64,000 bases of DNA from Streptomyces sp. RKAG290 (GTDB lineage Bacteria > Actinomycetota > Actinomycetes > Streptomycetales > Streptomycetaceae). This document shows, piece by piece, positions 1-8,580 of the stretch (position 1 is the stretch's first letter; every line of letters starts with the position of its first letter). The position numbers and the translations under genes are program-made. The stretch is taken from the NCBI RefSeq assembly GCF_023701695.1, contig NZ_JAJOZC010000001.1:3285894-3349893 (forward strand). Direction: 5' to 3'. Below the pieces are notes generated by a model. That model was given only the letters and a program-made list of their open reading frames with translations, made no database searches and was not told the DNA's origin.

Positions 1-43
1 CAGTCTGTCTTCGCAGCCAGCCGCAAGGCAGCCGCGAAAACGA

Positions 44-118
44 GGTCCTGTGGAGCAGTTTGGAGTGCTCGCCACCCTGTCAAGGTGGAGGCCGCGGGTT
101 CAAATCCCGTCAGGACCG
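44..118 (+). tRNA. tRNA-Asp (anticodon GTC)
   Basis: The cloverleaf folds with a 7-bp acceptor stem (GGTCCTG with CAGGACC), anticodon loop ctGTCaa and a normal T-arm with ggTTCAAATcc. The discriminator base is G118 and CCA is not encoded. A rho-independent hairpin follows within 10 bases. Confidence 0.97.
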
Positions 119-124
119 CAGTAA

Positions 125-157
125 CGAAAGCCCGGATCCCCTGGATCCGGGCTTTCG
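125..157 (+). terminator. Hairpin terminator after tRNA-Asp
   Basis: A perfect inverted repeat (cgaaagcccggatcc and its complement) is separated by a 3-base loop. There is no long T tract, which is common for Streptomyces terminators. Confidence 0.8.
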
Positions 158-258
158 CGCGTATTGACTCCGGTGTCTGCCGACGAGTACTCAGAAAACA
201 GGGGCTACGCCTGTTTTCCCGGCTCGGGCCAGCGCACATCCACCAGGAGGTGGCGCGG

Positions 259-707
259 ATGACGGCATCCACGGACGAGGGTTCCCGGTCGGAGCAGGCC
301 GGCCCCCGCGAGCCGGCCGCGGCGCACAGAAGGACGCCCCGGCACGAGATCCGTGCGCTGCTGCGCGCTCACCTGGCGGCCGCCACCGGCTACCGCCACC
401 TCACCCGGCACTGCGCGGTCTGCGCCCGGCTGCTGCGGCTCGCCATGGAGCCCGTGACGCCCTCCCGGCCGCGGAACCGCCCAACGAGCCGTCCAGGGCG
501 CCCGAACCGCCCACTGAGCCCTGGGAGGCCACTGCGGGGGCGCCGGTGGCGCGGCGCGGGCGTGCGCCGGCTCAAGCCGCACCGGACCTCGCAGCCCCCG
601 CCGTGCGGTCCGGGCGCGACACCGCCCCCTCGGGAGGCCCAGGGCGGGTCCCGGACGACCGGCCCCGGGCCCGGCGCACGGAGGACGAAGGTCCCCCCGC
701 CGCATGA
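259..707 (+). pseudogene. DUF6274 family protein, frame broken by one missing C
   Basis: This is a small conserved actinobacterial protein of unknown function that usually lies next to bldC. The start is ATG 259, preceded by AGGAGG at 245-250. The N-terminal part contains the diagnostic HEIRALLRAHLAAATGYRHL followed by HCAVCARLLRLAMEP; the CxxC pair could bind metal. After MEP the original frame becomes unlikely Arg/Pro text and stays open to 774. The -1 frame instead reads RDALPAAEPPNEPSRAPEPP and ends at a TGA at 705-707. One extra C in the CCC at 451-453 joins the two halves into a protein of about 149 residues. It is convergent with bldC. The family assignment is from memory. Confidence 0.7.
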
Positions 708-1052
708 CCAATGGCGCGCCGCCGTCGTTCCATGCAGTGGCACGCTGGTACTTGGCAAGGGACATGCCGTGTGACGGGAGTCACTGAATCAGTTTTGAGA
801 AGGGGGTACTTTACGCCCTTCCTACAACTGGCGAATTTAATATGTGCAATTGCACCACTCGGACGGGAGTCGCCCAGGAGCCCCCGAACCGTCTCGGCCC
901 GCCTCCACGGGACGAGGGTGCACAGTCCCGCACAGACCCGAGCAAGCTCACACGAGACCCATCGTGAGCCAACCGCGCGTTCGGTTTTGACTGGCCGGAA
1001 CGGGCAAGGAGGCACGCGGAGCGGCGGGAATCACCGCCGGTCATGGGTGCAC

Positions 1053-1095
1053 AAAAAAAAGATCGCGCTGGACCCGGCGGAGTCCAACGCGATCT
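1053..1095 (-). terminator. Terminator of bldC
   Basis: On the minus strand, a 14-bp stem (AGATCGCGttggac type, one G-U pair) at 1060-1095 is followed by eight U residues (1053-1060). It lies about 130 bases downstream of the bldC stop codon. It is one of few terminators in the window with a true U tract. Confidence 0.85.
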
Positions 1096-1222
1096 GACGA
1101 CGTCACCCGTATGACACGGGTACGGCGTCCGTTGGGGCGGACGCCCGTCATGTGGAGCTATGGGTGGGCTGGATGGGTTGGGGGACCCAAAAGCCCAGTT
1201 GTGACGCGACGGCAGGGGTTTG

Positions 1223-1429
1223 TCAGGCCTCGCTGCGCTGCTGCGGAATACCCGCAAGCAGTGCGCGGACCTCTGCCTCGCGGTACCGGCGATGTCCACC
1301 GAGCGTGCGGATGGACGTGAGCTTGCCTGCCTTGGCCCAACGGGTAACCGTCTTCGGGTCCACGCGGAACATCGTGGCAACCTCAGCCGGGGTCAGCAGC
1401 GGCTCGGCATCAGGGGTGCGAGCGGTCAT
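1223..1429 (-). CDS. bldC: BldC, MerR-like developmental DNA-binding protein
   Basis: This 68-residue protein consists almost entirely of a MerR-type winged helix-turn-helix (LLTPAEVATMFRVDPKTVTR, then WAKAGKLTSIRTLGGHRRYR). It lacks the MerR dimerisation and effector part, as in S. coelicolor BldC. The start is ATG 1429 after GAGGAGG. BldC is known to control the timing of aerial growth and sporulation by cooperative binding to AT-rich direct repeats in target promoters. The gene is single, with its own terminator. About 510 bases upstream hold no other gene and presumably contain its promoter. Confidence 0.96.
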   Translation of the reverse strand: MTARTPDAEPLLTPAEVATMFRVDPKTVTRWAKAGKLTSIRTLGGHRRYREAEVRALLAGIPQQRSEA

Positions 1430-1941
1430 GAGCGGCCTCCTCGGGAGAACCGAACATTCTCGGTTCTTTCCTCTAAATTCTGCACCTTGACCCGCGTTGC
1501 CCGAAATGGCGGACGCGGGCCGAGTCGGTTATAGGACGAACGGCTTGTCCTCGGCACTACAACTACACCATCCGTCCAGCCACGTCGGCCAAACCGATGG
1601 AATTGCCCTCCCAGGTGTTCATCAGCGACGGAAGCCGATGGACCATGCCATAGCGGACAGTCACGCCACCGTGACGATCAGTCACAGAGCGATCAGGAGT
1701 CATCAGACCCCCCATAGAGTGCAATGCCGAGCATTCCGCCCATACATGGACGGACGGAGCCCTCCCCGGACTCCTTGTCCTATTTTGGCACGAGGAGTAG
1801 GTAAGGGCGCAAGGGCCCCGTAAGTGCTATCCATCACGCTTGAGGCAAAGGCCCGGTTCGGGACGTAGGTCCTAAGACCACAGCCGTACCGTTGCGCCCC
1901 TTCACCCTCACGTGTCACACAGGACGCAGGTTCATGGCTTG
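1430..1941. other. Non-coding stretch upstream of bldC
   Basis: There is no convincing gene in about 510 bases between bldC and the gene ending at 1942 (both minus strand). The part next to bldC (1450-1490) is AT-richer than its surroundings and is the likely promoter. The short open frames here have no ribosome binding site and no recognisable product. Confidence 0.6.
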
Positions 1942-2787
1942 TCAGTTCGCGAACTGACGGTCCCTTACGGACTTCCAGCGCTCCGCGAGGCGCGCGTACG
2001 CCTCACCCGCACCGTCGGAGTCGCCGGCCTGCAGCGCGGAGACGCCCTCGGCCACATCGGCGGCGCTCCGGTCCTCGGCGAGGTGCTTCGCCGACAGGGC
2101 GTGCACCAGCCCGCCGTAGTCCAGCTCGACCAGCGCCCGCGGGTGGAACTCCTCCAGCCAGCGCCCGACATCCACCAGGCTCTCGGTCAGCGGCCCCTCG
2201 TCGACCGCCTCGCGCAACGTCTTCAGCGCCCGCGCCAGCCGGCGGCGCGCCTGGACCATCGGCGTCCGGTACCGCAGCACGGGCGGCTCACCGTCCTCAC
2301 CCGCCTCCCGGTGCTCGCGCTCCTCGTCCGCGAAGAGGACGAACCAGCGCACCGGGACCTGCCACACCGCCGTCCTGATCCACGGCCGCGCGTCCGGATT
2401 GCGCTGCGACCACCGCTCGTGGTCGGCGAGGGCCTGCCCCCGCACCACCGGGGGCAGCGCCGCGTCGAGCACCGGCCCGGGGAACATGTCCGGCTGCTCC
2501 TCCAGCGCCAGCCAGCCCCGCAGCCGGGTCCGCCACGGACAGACGCACACCACACCGTCCACCTCGGCGACGAACGCGTCGGCGCTCTCGTGCGCCGGCA
2601 CGCCGACCGGTGGGGTCGCCGCCAGATCGGCCAGCGAGCGGCGCAGTTCGTCCTGGGCCGTAGGGATCAGGGCGCGGCCCGCATAGCGGGCCCAGTGCGC
2701 ACGTTCGGCCTCCGGGAAGGCCGCCAGTGGCTCGTACACCCGGAGGTAGGACGCGTAAGGGACGAGCACCGAAGACACCACCGACAT
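1942..2787 (-). CDS. Conserved actinobacterial hypothetical protein (SCO4090-like)
   Basis: This 281-residue soluble protein has no signal peptide or membrane segment. It is rich in Trp and charged residues ([40 protein letters not shown]), and its C-terminal half is helical. I recognise no catalytic motif. It matches the conserved hypothetical gene between bldC and vdh in Streptomyces. It is divergent from vdh, whose start lies 183 bases away. Confidence 0.85.
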   Translation of the reverse strand: MSVVSSVLVPYASYLRVYEPLAAFPEAERAHWARYAGRALIPTAQDELRRSLADLAATPPVGVPAHESADAFVAEVDGVVCVCPWRTRLRGWLALEEQPDMFPGPVLDAALPPVVRGQALADHERWSQRNPDARPWIRTAVWQVPVRWFVLFADEEREHREAGEDGEPPVLRYRTPMVQARRRLARALKTLREAVDEGPLTESLVDVGRWLEEFHPRALVELDYGGLVHALSAKHLAEDRSAADVAEGVSALQAGDSDGAGEAYARLAERWKSVRDRQFAN

Positions 2788-2970
2788 GCAGCGATCGTGT
2801 CACGCCCGTACTCCTGTGGGGGGTGATCCCCGGCACGGATTCAGATCTACGGCCGTGCGGGACGCCCGGCCTTAAGCTCTTGCCCATCGGGCCGTCCGTG
2901 TCGGTCGGTCCGTGGCCCTCCCCACCTTCAGGAGGGTCTCTCCGCCGCTTCGTAATTGGGAGTCACCACA

Positions 2971-4061
2971 GTGACCGATGTGACCGGCGCGCCTGTCGAC
3001 GTACTGCACACCCTGTTCCGTTCGGAGCAGGGGGCCACGAACAAGTCGTGCTCTGCCAGGACCGGGCCAGCGGCCTCAAGGCTGTCATCGCCCTCCACTC
3101 CACCGCCCTGGGCCCGGCCCTGGGCGGTACCCGTTTCTACCCGTACGCCTCCGAGGAGGCGGCCGTCGCCGATGCGCTGAACCTGGCGCGCGGCATGTCG
3201 TACAAGAACGCCATGGCCGGCCTCGACCACGGCGGCGGCAAGGCCGTCATCATCGGCGACCCGGAGCGGATCAAGAGCGAGGAACTGCTGCTGGCTTACG
3301 GCCGGTTCGTGGCCTCCCTCGGTGGTCGCTACGTGACGGCCTGCGACGTCGGCACGTACGTCGCCGACATGGACGTCGTCGCCCGCGAGTGCCGCTGGAC
3401 CACCGGCCGCTCCCCCGGGAACGGCGGCGCGGGCGACTCCTCGGTACTCACCGCGTTCGGCGTCTTCCAGGGCATGCGGGCCTCGGCCCAGCACCTGTGG
3501 GGCGACCCGACGCTGCGTGGCCGGAAAGTGGGGGTCGCCGGAGTCGGCAAGGTCGGCCACCACCTCGTCGAGCACCTGCTGTCGGACGGCGCCGAGGTCG
3601 TGATCACCGATGTACGGGACGACTCCGTGCGGCGGATCACCGAGAAGCACCCGGAGGTCGCCGTGGCGGCGGACACCGGCGCGCTGATCCGTACCGACGG
3701 TCTGGACATCTACGCCCCGTGCGCGCTCGGCGGCGCCCTGAGTGACGAGACCGTTCCGGTGCTCACCGCCTCGGTGGTGTGCGGCGCGGCCAACAACCAG
3801 CTCGCGCACCCCGGCGTCGAGAAGGACCTGGCGGACCGTTCGATCCTGTACGCACCCGACTACGTGGTGAACGCGGGCGGTGTCATCCAGGTGGCCGACG
3901 AGCTCCACGGCTTCGACTTCGACCGGTGCAGGGCGAAGGCCGCGAAGATCTTCGACACGACGCTGGCCATATTCGCACGTGCGAAGGAAGACGGCATTCC
4001 GCCGGCCGCCGCGGCCGACCGGATCGCCGAGCAGCGGATGGCCGACGCCCGCCGCCGCTGA
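2971..4061 (+). pseudogene. vdh: Valine (Leu/Phe-type) dehydrogenase, frame broken by one missing G
   Basis: Vdh is the NAD-dependent branched-chain amino-acid dehydrogenase that deaminates valine, leucine and isoleucine to 2-keto acids and feeds macrolide precursors. The GTG start at 2971 begins [20 protein letters not shown]. That frame then runs into nonsense, while the rest of the enzyme ([20 protein letters not shown] onward) lies in the -1 frame. Five Gs at 3030-3034 instead of six explain this exactly. The remainder is complete: substrate site [13 protein letters not shown] fold [17 protein letters not shown] and the conserved NNQLAHP. Restored length is about 363 residues, normal for the family. 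As printed, only about 20 N-terminal residues are in frame. Confidence 0.9.
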
Positions 4062-4377
4062 CCGCCCCCGGGGTCCTTGCCGCGGTTCGTCTGCTGCGCA
4101 CGGCCTGCTGTACCCCGCCGACCGGCGAGACATGCCTCACCCCGGTCGGCGGGTCGCACGCCCAGAAGAGGTTAAAATCGCAGTTGACCAGCGAGGACGG
4201 AGCTCTTCGCGGGTCCTCTTCCGGGGCACGTGATGCGGGCGGCGTACCGTATGGCCGCGGAAGCAGGTACCGTTAAAGCTCTACAGGCACGGTCTCTCTG
4301 CCGAGAGTCCGTCCTGAAACATGAACGCGTGTCAAGACTCTGGGGCCGTCGAGCCCCGTCACCGAGGGGGTCGAGCC

Positions 4378-4635
4378 ATGGGGCGCGGCCGGGCAAAGGC
4401 CAAGCAGACCAAGGTCGCCCGCCAGCTGAAGTACAGCAGCGGCGGGACGGACCTGTCGCGTCTGGCCAATGAGCTGGGCGCATCGCCTCCGAGTCAGCCA
4501 CCGAACGCAGAGCCGTTCGAGGACGACGACGAGGAAGATGACCCGTACGCACAGTACGCGGATCTGTACAACGACGACGATGACGAGGACGAGGACGGCC
4601 AGTCCGGTCCGTCGTCACAGCGCCGCGGCGCTTGA
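4378..4635 (+). CDS. DUF3073 domain protein
   Basis: This 85-residue protein has a basic N-terminus (MGRGRAKAKQTKVARQLKYS), a conserved TDLSRLANELGAS segment and a very acidic tail (DDDEEDDPYAQYADLYNDDD). This is the typical DUF3073 layout of unknown function. It starts at ATG 4378 after GAGGGGGTCGAGCC. It sits alone between vdh and the convergent purM gene. Confidence 0.93.
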   Translation: MGRGRAKAKQTKVARQLKYSSGGTDLSRLANELGASPPSQPPNAEPFEDDDEEDDPYAQYADLYNDDDDEDEDGQSGPSSQRRGA

Positions 4636-4799
4636 CCTCGCGCTGACACATCAACCCGGTCCGGGCCTGCCCCGGACCGGGTTCTGTGCTGTCCCGGTCC
4701 TGGAGTGAGCCTTCACGGTCGGTGTGGTGCACTGTGCCCGGTGGCCGGGCGGACCTGTTCGGCCCGCCCGGTGACCTGGACCCTCGTCCGGGCCCGCGC

Positions 4800-5873
4800 T
4801 CAGCGCGCGTACCCGCCCACGAGCTCCGCGCCCGTCGCGTGCGCGCCACGGTCCGTGATCTCGCCCGCGATCCAGGAGTCGACCCCGCGGTCGGCCAGGG
4901 TCGTCAGGGCCGCGTCCGCCGATTCGGCCGGGACGATCGCGATCATGCCGACGCCCATGTTCAGCGTCTTCTCCAGCTCCAGCTGCTCGACCTGACCGGC
5001 CTTGCCCACCAGGTCGAAGACCGCGCCGGGCGTCCAGGTGGAGCGGTCCACCGTCGCGTGCAGGCCGTCCGGGATGACCCGGGCGAGGTTGTTGGCCAGG
5101 CCGCCGCCGGTGACGTGGCTGAAGCCGTGCACCTCGGTCGTACGCGTCAGTGCCAGGCAGTCCAGCGAGTAGATCCTGGTGGGCTCCAGCAGCTCCTCGC
5201 CGAGCGTCCGGCCGAACTCCTCGACCTCACGGTCCAGCGTCCAGCCGGCCCGGTCGAAGACGACGTGCCGGACGAGTGAGTACCCGTTGGAGTGAAGACC
5301 GGACGACGCCATCGCGATGACCGCGTCGCCCTTGCGGATGCGGTCCGGGCCCAGCAGGCGGTCGGCCTCCACCACGCCCGTACCGGCGCCGGCGACATCG
5401 AAGTCGTCCGGGCCGAGCAGACCGGGGTGTTCGGCGGTCTCGCCGCCGACCAAGGCGCAGCCGGCCAGCACACAGCCTTCGGCGATGCCCTTCACGATGG
5501 CCGCGACACGCTCGGGGTGCACCTTGCCGACGCAGATGTAGTCGGTCATGAAAAGCGGCTCGGCGCCGCAGACGACCAGGTCGTCCACGACCATGCCGAC
5601 GAGGTCGTGGCCGATCGTGTCGTACACGCCCATCTGGCGGGCGAGGTCGACCTTGGTGCCGACGCCGTCCGTGGCGGAGGCGAGCAGCGGACGCTCGTAG
5701 CGCTTGAGGGCCGAGGCGTCGAAGAGTCCGGCGAAGCCGCCCAGGCCGCCGAGGCCCGCGACCTCGGGGCGCTGCGTCTTCTTCACCCACTCCTTCATCA
5801 GCTCGACGGCGCGGTCGCCGGCCTCGATGTCGACGCCCGCTGCCGCGTAGGAAGCACCTGTTGTCTCAGACAT
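4800..5873 (-). CDS. purM: Phosphoribosylformylglycinamidine cyclo-ligase (AIR synthetase)
   Basis: PurM closes FGAM to 5-aminoimidazole ribonucleotide using ATP, the fifth step of purine synthesis. The 357-residue protein has the family signatures GASYAAAGVDIEAGD (N-terminus), LLASATDGVGTK (about residues 64-75), DLVVCGAEPLFMTDY and GGETAEHPG, and the C-terminal glycine loop HVTGGGLANNLARV. Length is normal. It lies 60 bases downstream of purF on the same strand and is almost certainly cotranscribed with it. Confidence 0.98.
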   Translation of the reverse strand: MSETTGASYAAAGVDIEAGDRAVELMKEWVKKTQRPEVAGLGGLGGFAGLFDASALKRYERPLLASATDGVGTKVDLARQMGVYDTIGHDLVGMVVDDLVVCGAEPLFMTDYICVGKVHPERVAAIVKGIAEGCVLAGCALVGGETAEHPGLLGPDDFDVAGAGTGVVEADRLLGPDRIRKGDAVIAMASSGLHSNGYSLVRHVVFDRAGWTLDREVEEFGRTLGEELLEPTRIYSLDCLALTRTTEVHGFSHVTGGGLANNLARVIPDGLHATVDRSTWTPGAVFDLVGKAGQVEQLELEKTLNMGVGMIAIVPAESADAALTTLADRGVDSWIAGEITDRGAHATGAELVGGYAR

Positions 5874-5933
5874 TGCCTGGGATCTTTCGTGTGGAAATAC
5901 GGGGCTGGTGGGAAGGCTGCCGGACGGTCCGGG

Positions 5934-7460
5934 TCACGGACGCCGCAGCGCGTCGGCCGCGGCGGTCGCCGCAGGGCCTGCCGCCAGCTCGGTCTCCAGC
6001 AGCTGCTTGCCGAGCAGCTCCGGGTCCGGAAGGTCCATCGGGTACTCGCCGTCGAAGCAGGCGCGGCACAGGTTCGGCTTGTCGATCGTCGTCGCCTCGA
6101 TCATCGCGTCGATCGAGATGTACGAGAGCGAGTCGGCCCCCATCGACTTGGCGATCTCGTCGACCGACATGCCGTTGGCGATCAGCTCGGCGCGGGTCGC
6201 GAAGTCGATGCCGAAGAAGCACGGCCACTTCACCGGCGGGGACGAGATCCGGATGTGGATCTCGGCGGCGCCTGCCTCGCGGAGCATCCGGACCAGCGCA
6301 CGCTGGGTGTTGCCGCGGACGATCGAGTCGTCGACGACCACCAGGCGCTTGCCCTTGATGACTTCCTTGAGCGGGTTCAGCTTGAGCCGGATGCCCAGCT
6401 GCCGGATGGTCTGCGAAGGCTGGATGAAGGTCCGGCCGACGTAGGCGTTCTTGACCAGCCCGACGCCGAACGGGATTCCACTGGCCTCCGCGTAACCGAC
6501 TGCGGCGGGGGTACCGGATTCCGGCGTCGCTATGACCAGATCGGCATCGACCGGGGCCTCCGCCGCCAGCTTGCGGCCCATCTCCACGCGGGAGAGGTAG
6601 ACGTTCCGCCCGGCGATGTCGGTGTCGGGGCGGGCCAGGTACACGTACTCGAAGACGCAGCCCTTGGGCTTCGCTTCCGCGAACCGGGAGGTGCGCAGGC
6701 CGTTCTCGTCGATGGCGACGAGTTCGCCCGGCTCGATCTCGCGGACGAAGCTGGCGCCGCAGATGTCGAGGGCGGCGGACTCGGAGGCCACCACCCAGCC
6801 ACGCTCCAGCCGGCCGAGCACCAGCGGGCGGATGCCCTGCGGGTCGCGGGCGGCGTAAAGGGTGTGCTCATCCATGAAGACGAGGGAGAAGGCTCCCTTC
6901 ACCTCGGGGAGCACCGTTGTGGCGGCCTCCTCGATGGTGAGCGGCTTGCCGTCTTCATCGGTCTGGCCGGCGAGCAGCGCGGTCACCAGATCGGTGTCGT
7001 TGGTCGCGGCGACCTGAGTGGCACGGCCGTCCTTGCGCGGAAGGTCGGCGACCATCTCGGCGAGCTGAGCCGTGTTGACCAGGTTGCCGTTGTGACCCAG
7101 GGCGATCGAGCCGTGCGCGGTGGCACGGAACGTCGGCTGCGCGTTCTCCCACACCGAGGCACCGGTGGTGGAGTAGCGGGCATGACCGACCGCGATATGA
7201 CCCTGGAGCGATCCCAGAGATGTTTCGTCGAAGACCTGCGAGACCAGTCCCATGTCCTTGAAGACCAGGATCTGGGACCCGTTGCTCACTGCGATGCCCG
7301 CGGACTCCTGTCCACGGTGCTGCAGGGCATACAGTCCGAAATAGGTGAGCTTGGCGACCTCTTCGCCCGGAGCCCAGACACCGAAGACGCCACAAGCGTC
7401 CTGGGGGCCTTTCTCTCCGGGGAGCAGGTCGTGGTTGAGTCGTCCATCACCACGAGGCAC
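5934..7460 (-). CDS. purF: Amidophosphoribosyltransferase
   Basis: PurF makes phosphoribosylamine from PRPP and glutamine, the first committed step of purine synthesis. I chose GTG 7460 (VPRGDGRLNHDLL). This gives 508 residues and a 22-residue propeptide before the catalytic Cys23 (GPQDACGVFG), as in the B. subtilis-type enzyme that is cleaved and carries an Fe-S cluster. The glutaminase domain contains HRGQESAGIA and GHARYSTTG. The PRPP loop is VVVDDSIVRGNT. Cysteines suitable for the cluster are in WPCFFGID and NLCRACFDGEYP. The open frame continues upstream to 7802, but that part has no conserved sequence. First gene of purF-purM. Confidence 0.97.
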   Translation of the reverse strand: MPRGDGRLNHDLLPGEKGPQDACGVFGVWAPGEEVAKLTYFGLYALQHRGQESAGIAVSNGSQILVFKDMGLVSQVFDETSLGSLQGHIAVGHARYSTTGASVWENAQPTFRATAHGSIALGHNGNLVNTAQLAEMVADLPRKDGRATQVAATNDTDLVTALLAGQTDEDGKPLTIEEAATTVLPEVKGAFSLVFMDEHTLYAARDPQGIRPLVLGRLERGWVVASESAALDICGASFVREIEPGELVAIDENGLRTSRFAEAKPKGCVFEYVYLARPDTDIAGRNVYLSRVEMGRKLAAEAPVDADLVIATPESGTPAAVGYAEASGIPFGVGLVKNAYVGRTFIQPSQTIRQLGIRLKLNPLKEVIKGKRLVVVDDSIVRGNTQRALVRMLREAGAAEIHIRISSPPVKWPCFFGIDFATRAELIANGMSVDEIAKSMGADSLSYISIDAMIEATTIDKPNLCRACFDGEYPMDLPDPELLGKQLLETELAAGPAATAAADALRRP

Positions 7461-7870
7461 GCCACCGAGTGTAGGCGAGATCGACCACTGGTCCGAATGG
7501 GGACACCCGGCCGGAGCGCGGGGGAAGCGCCCTCGCAACGGCCTCCGGAAGTGGCTCGAACGATCACCCGGAGTGAACACCGCGCGGTGGCTGGCGGGAC
7601 GCCACCATGGCCGCAGGGCAGTTGTCGCCCGGATCAGCGGCGGGTTACCGACTGGTTCCGGACACGGGGCCGCGACGCCGGCCGGCTGCCTGACGGCACT
7701 CGCTGAGCCGGGTCGCGGAGCGCGAGGCGGGCGTGGCCGAACGCTCGTTTCGTGGTGAGCCTCACACCGGAGCGACCGGTATGCGGCATCTCGTGGCGGC
7801 ACGGAGCTTCCCCGACCCCGGCGGAACGGTTCCCAATCGTTCCCGCATCACGGCGACTGTCCCTGCTCGG

Positions 7871-7936
7871 CTGTACCTGCTTCCCGGCTGACCTGCTTCT
7901 CGGCTGACCGGCTTCTCGGTTGTACCTGCTTCTCGG
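7871..7936. repeat. Tandem repeat, four 16-17-base units
   Basis: Units ctgtacctgcttcccgg, ctgacctgcttctcgg, ctgaccggcttctcgg and ttgtacctgcttctcgg follow each other without spacers, and a partial fifth unit follows. It is intergenic, upstream of purF. There are no spacers, so it is not a CRISPR. Confidence 0.85.
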
Positions 7937-8231
7937 GTGGCCTGCTCGGCCGGGCGTTCCCGCGCCCGCTTCCGGCCGTCCGCTCTGCGAGACCGGCGTT
8001 GACAGGCGCATGCCCCATTGGCAGGCTCCTGCCCCATGCAGCCCCTCGGTGACCGCACGGTCACGCTCGTGGAGCGCCGCCACGTCGATCTGGGACGTGT
8101 GTCGAGCGCCCTCTGTCGCCGCGCCTGATTTCGTCGGCGCGCCCGTGAGGGGCAGGGGCTTTGAGGGACTTTCTCTGTATCCGTTTCTCCTCAGCTCTCC
8201 GTTCTCTGCTCTTCTCTCGCCTCTCGTCTCC

Positions 8232-8266
8232 GATGGCTGATGGCTGACGGCTGACGGCTGACGGCT
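8232..8266. repeat. Heptamer tandem repeat (GAYGGCT x5)
   Basis: There are five consecutive 7-base units, gatggct twice then gacggct three times. It lies in the same intergenic region as the 16-mer repeat. It is probably a slippage-prone tract. Confidence 0.85.
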
Positions 8267-8580
8267 GCCGGATTCGGCCGGTGTCTGTCCTCCTGCGGCG
8301 CCTGTCCTCCTGATGCCGTTGACGCCTGCTGGGGGCTGGGGGCGGGGAGAGGGCTGGTGCCGGGTGCTGTTGCCGGGTGCTGGAGCGGAGGCCGTTGATA
8401 CTGCCGGGTTTCGACGTCCTGGCAGCCCGCCGTCCCGGCCGCCCTGCCGTGCGGTGTTCCCCTCGCGTCCGACTCCCCCTCCTCCGTACCCGTAACCGGT
8501 CCGGGCTCGCGGCCACGGCCGGAGCCGGGTCACCTCGCCTTCGCCGGCCGTCCGCGGCCGAGCCCTGCCCTGGAGCAGCC

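Larger units (their letters stand above)
7461..8580. other. 1.1-kb non-coding region between purF and the sulfatase gene
   Basis: This region is upstream of both divergent neighbours, so it holds the purF promoter and probably that of the sulfatase gene. It contains two tandem-repeat tracts (7871-7936 and 8232-8266) and a pyrimidine-rich strand at about 8175-8232. Long open frames cross it on both strands, but they have low-complexity Arg/Pro/Gly composition and no plausible ribosome binding sites, so I call no gene. Confidence 0.6.

Noticed and set aside
5292..7706. Long plus-strand open frame of about 800 codons opposite purM and purF
   Set aside because: It has Arg/Gly/Val/Asp-rich text with no family resemblance. 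It is the antisense shadow of two certain purine genes in high-GC DNA.
7871..7936. CRISPR array
   Set aside because: Units are contiguous and degenerate, with no unique spacers and no cas genes.
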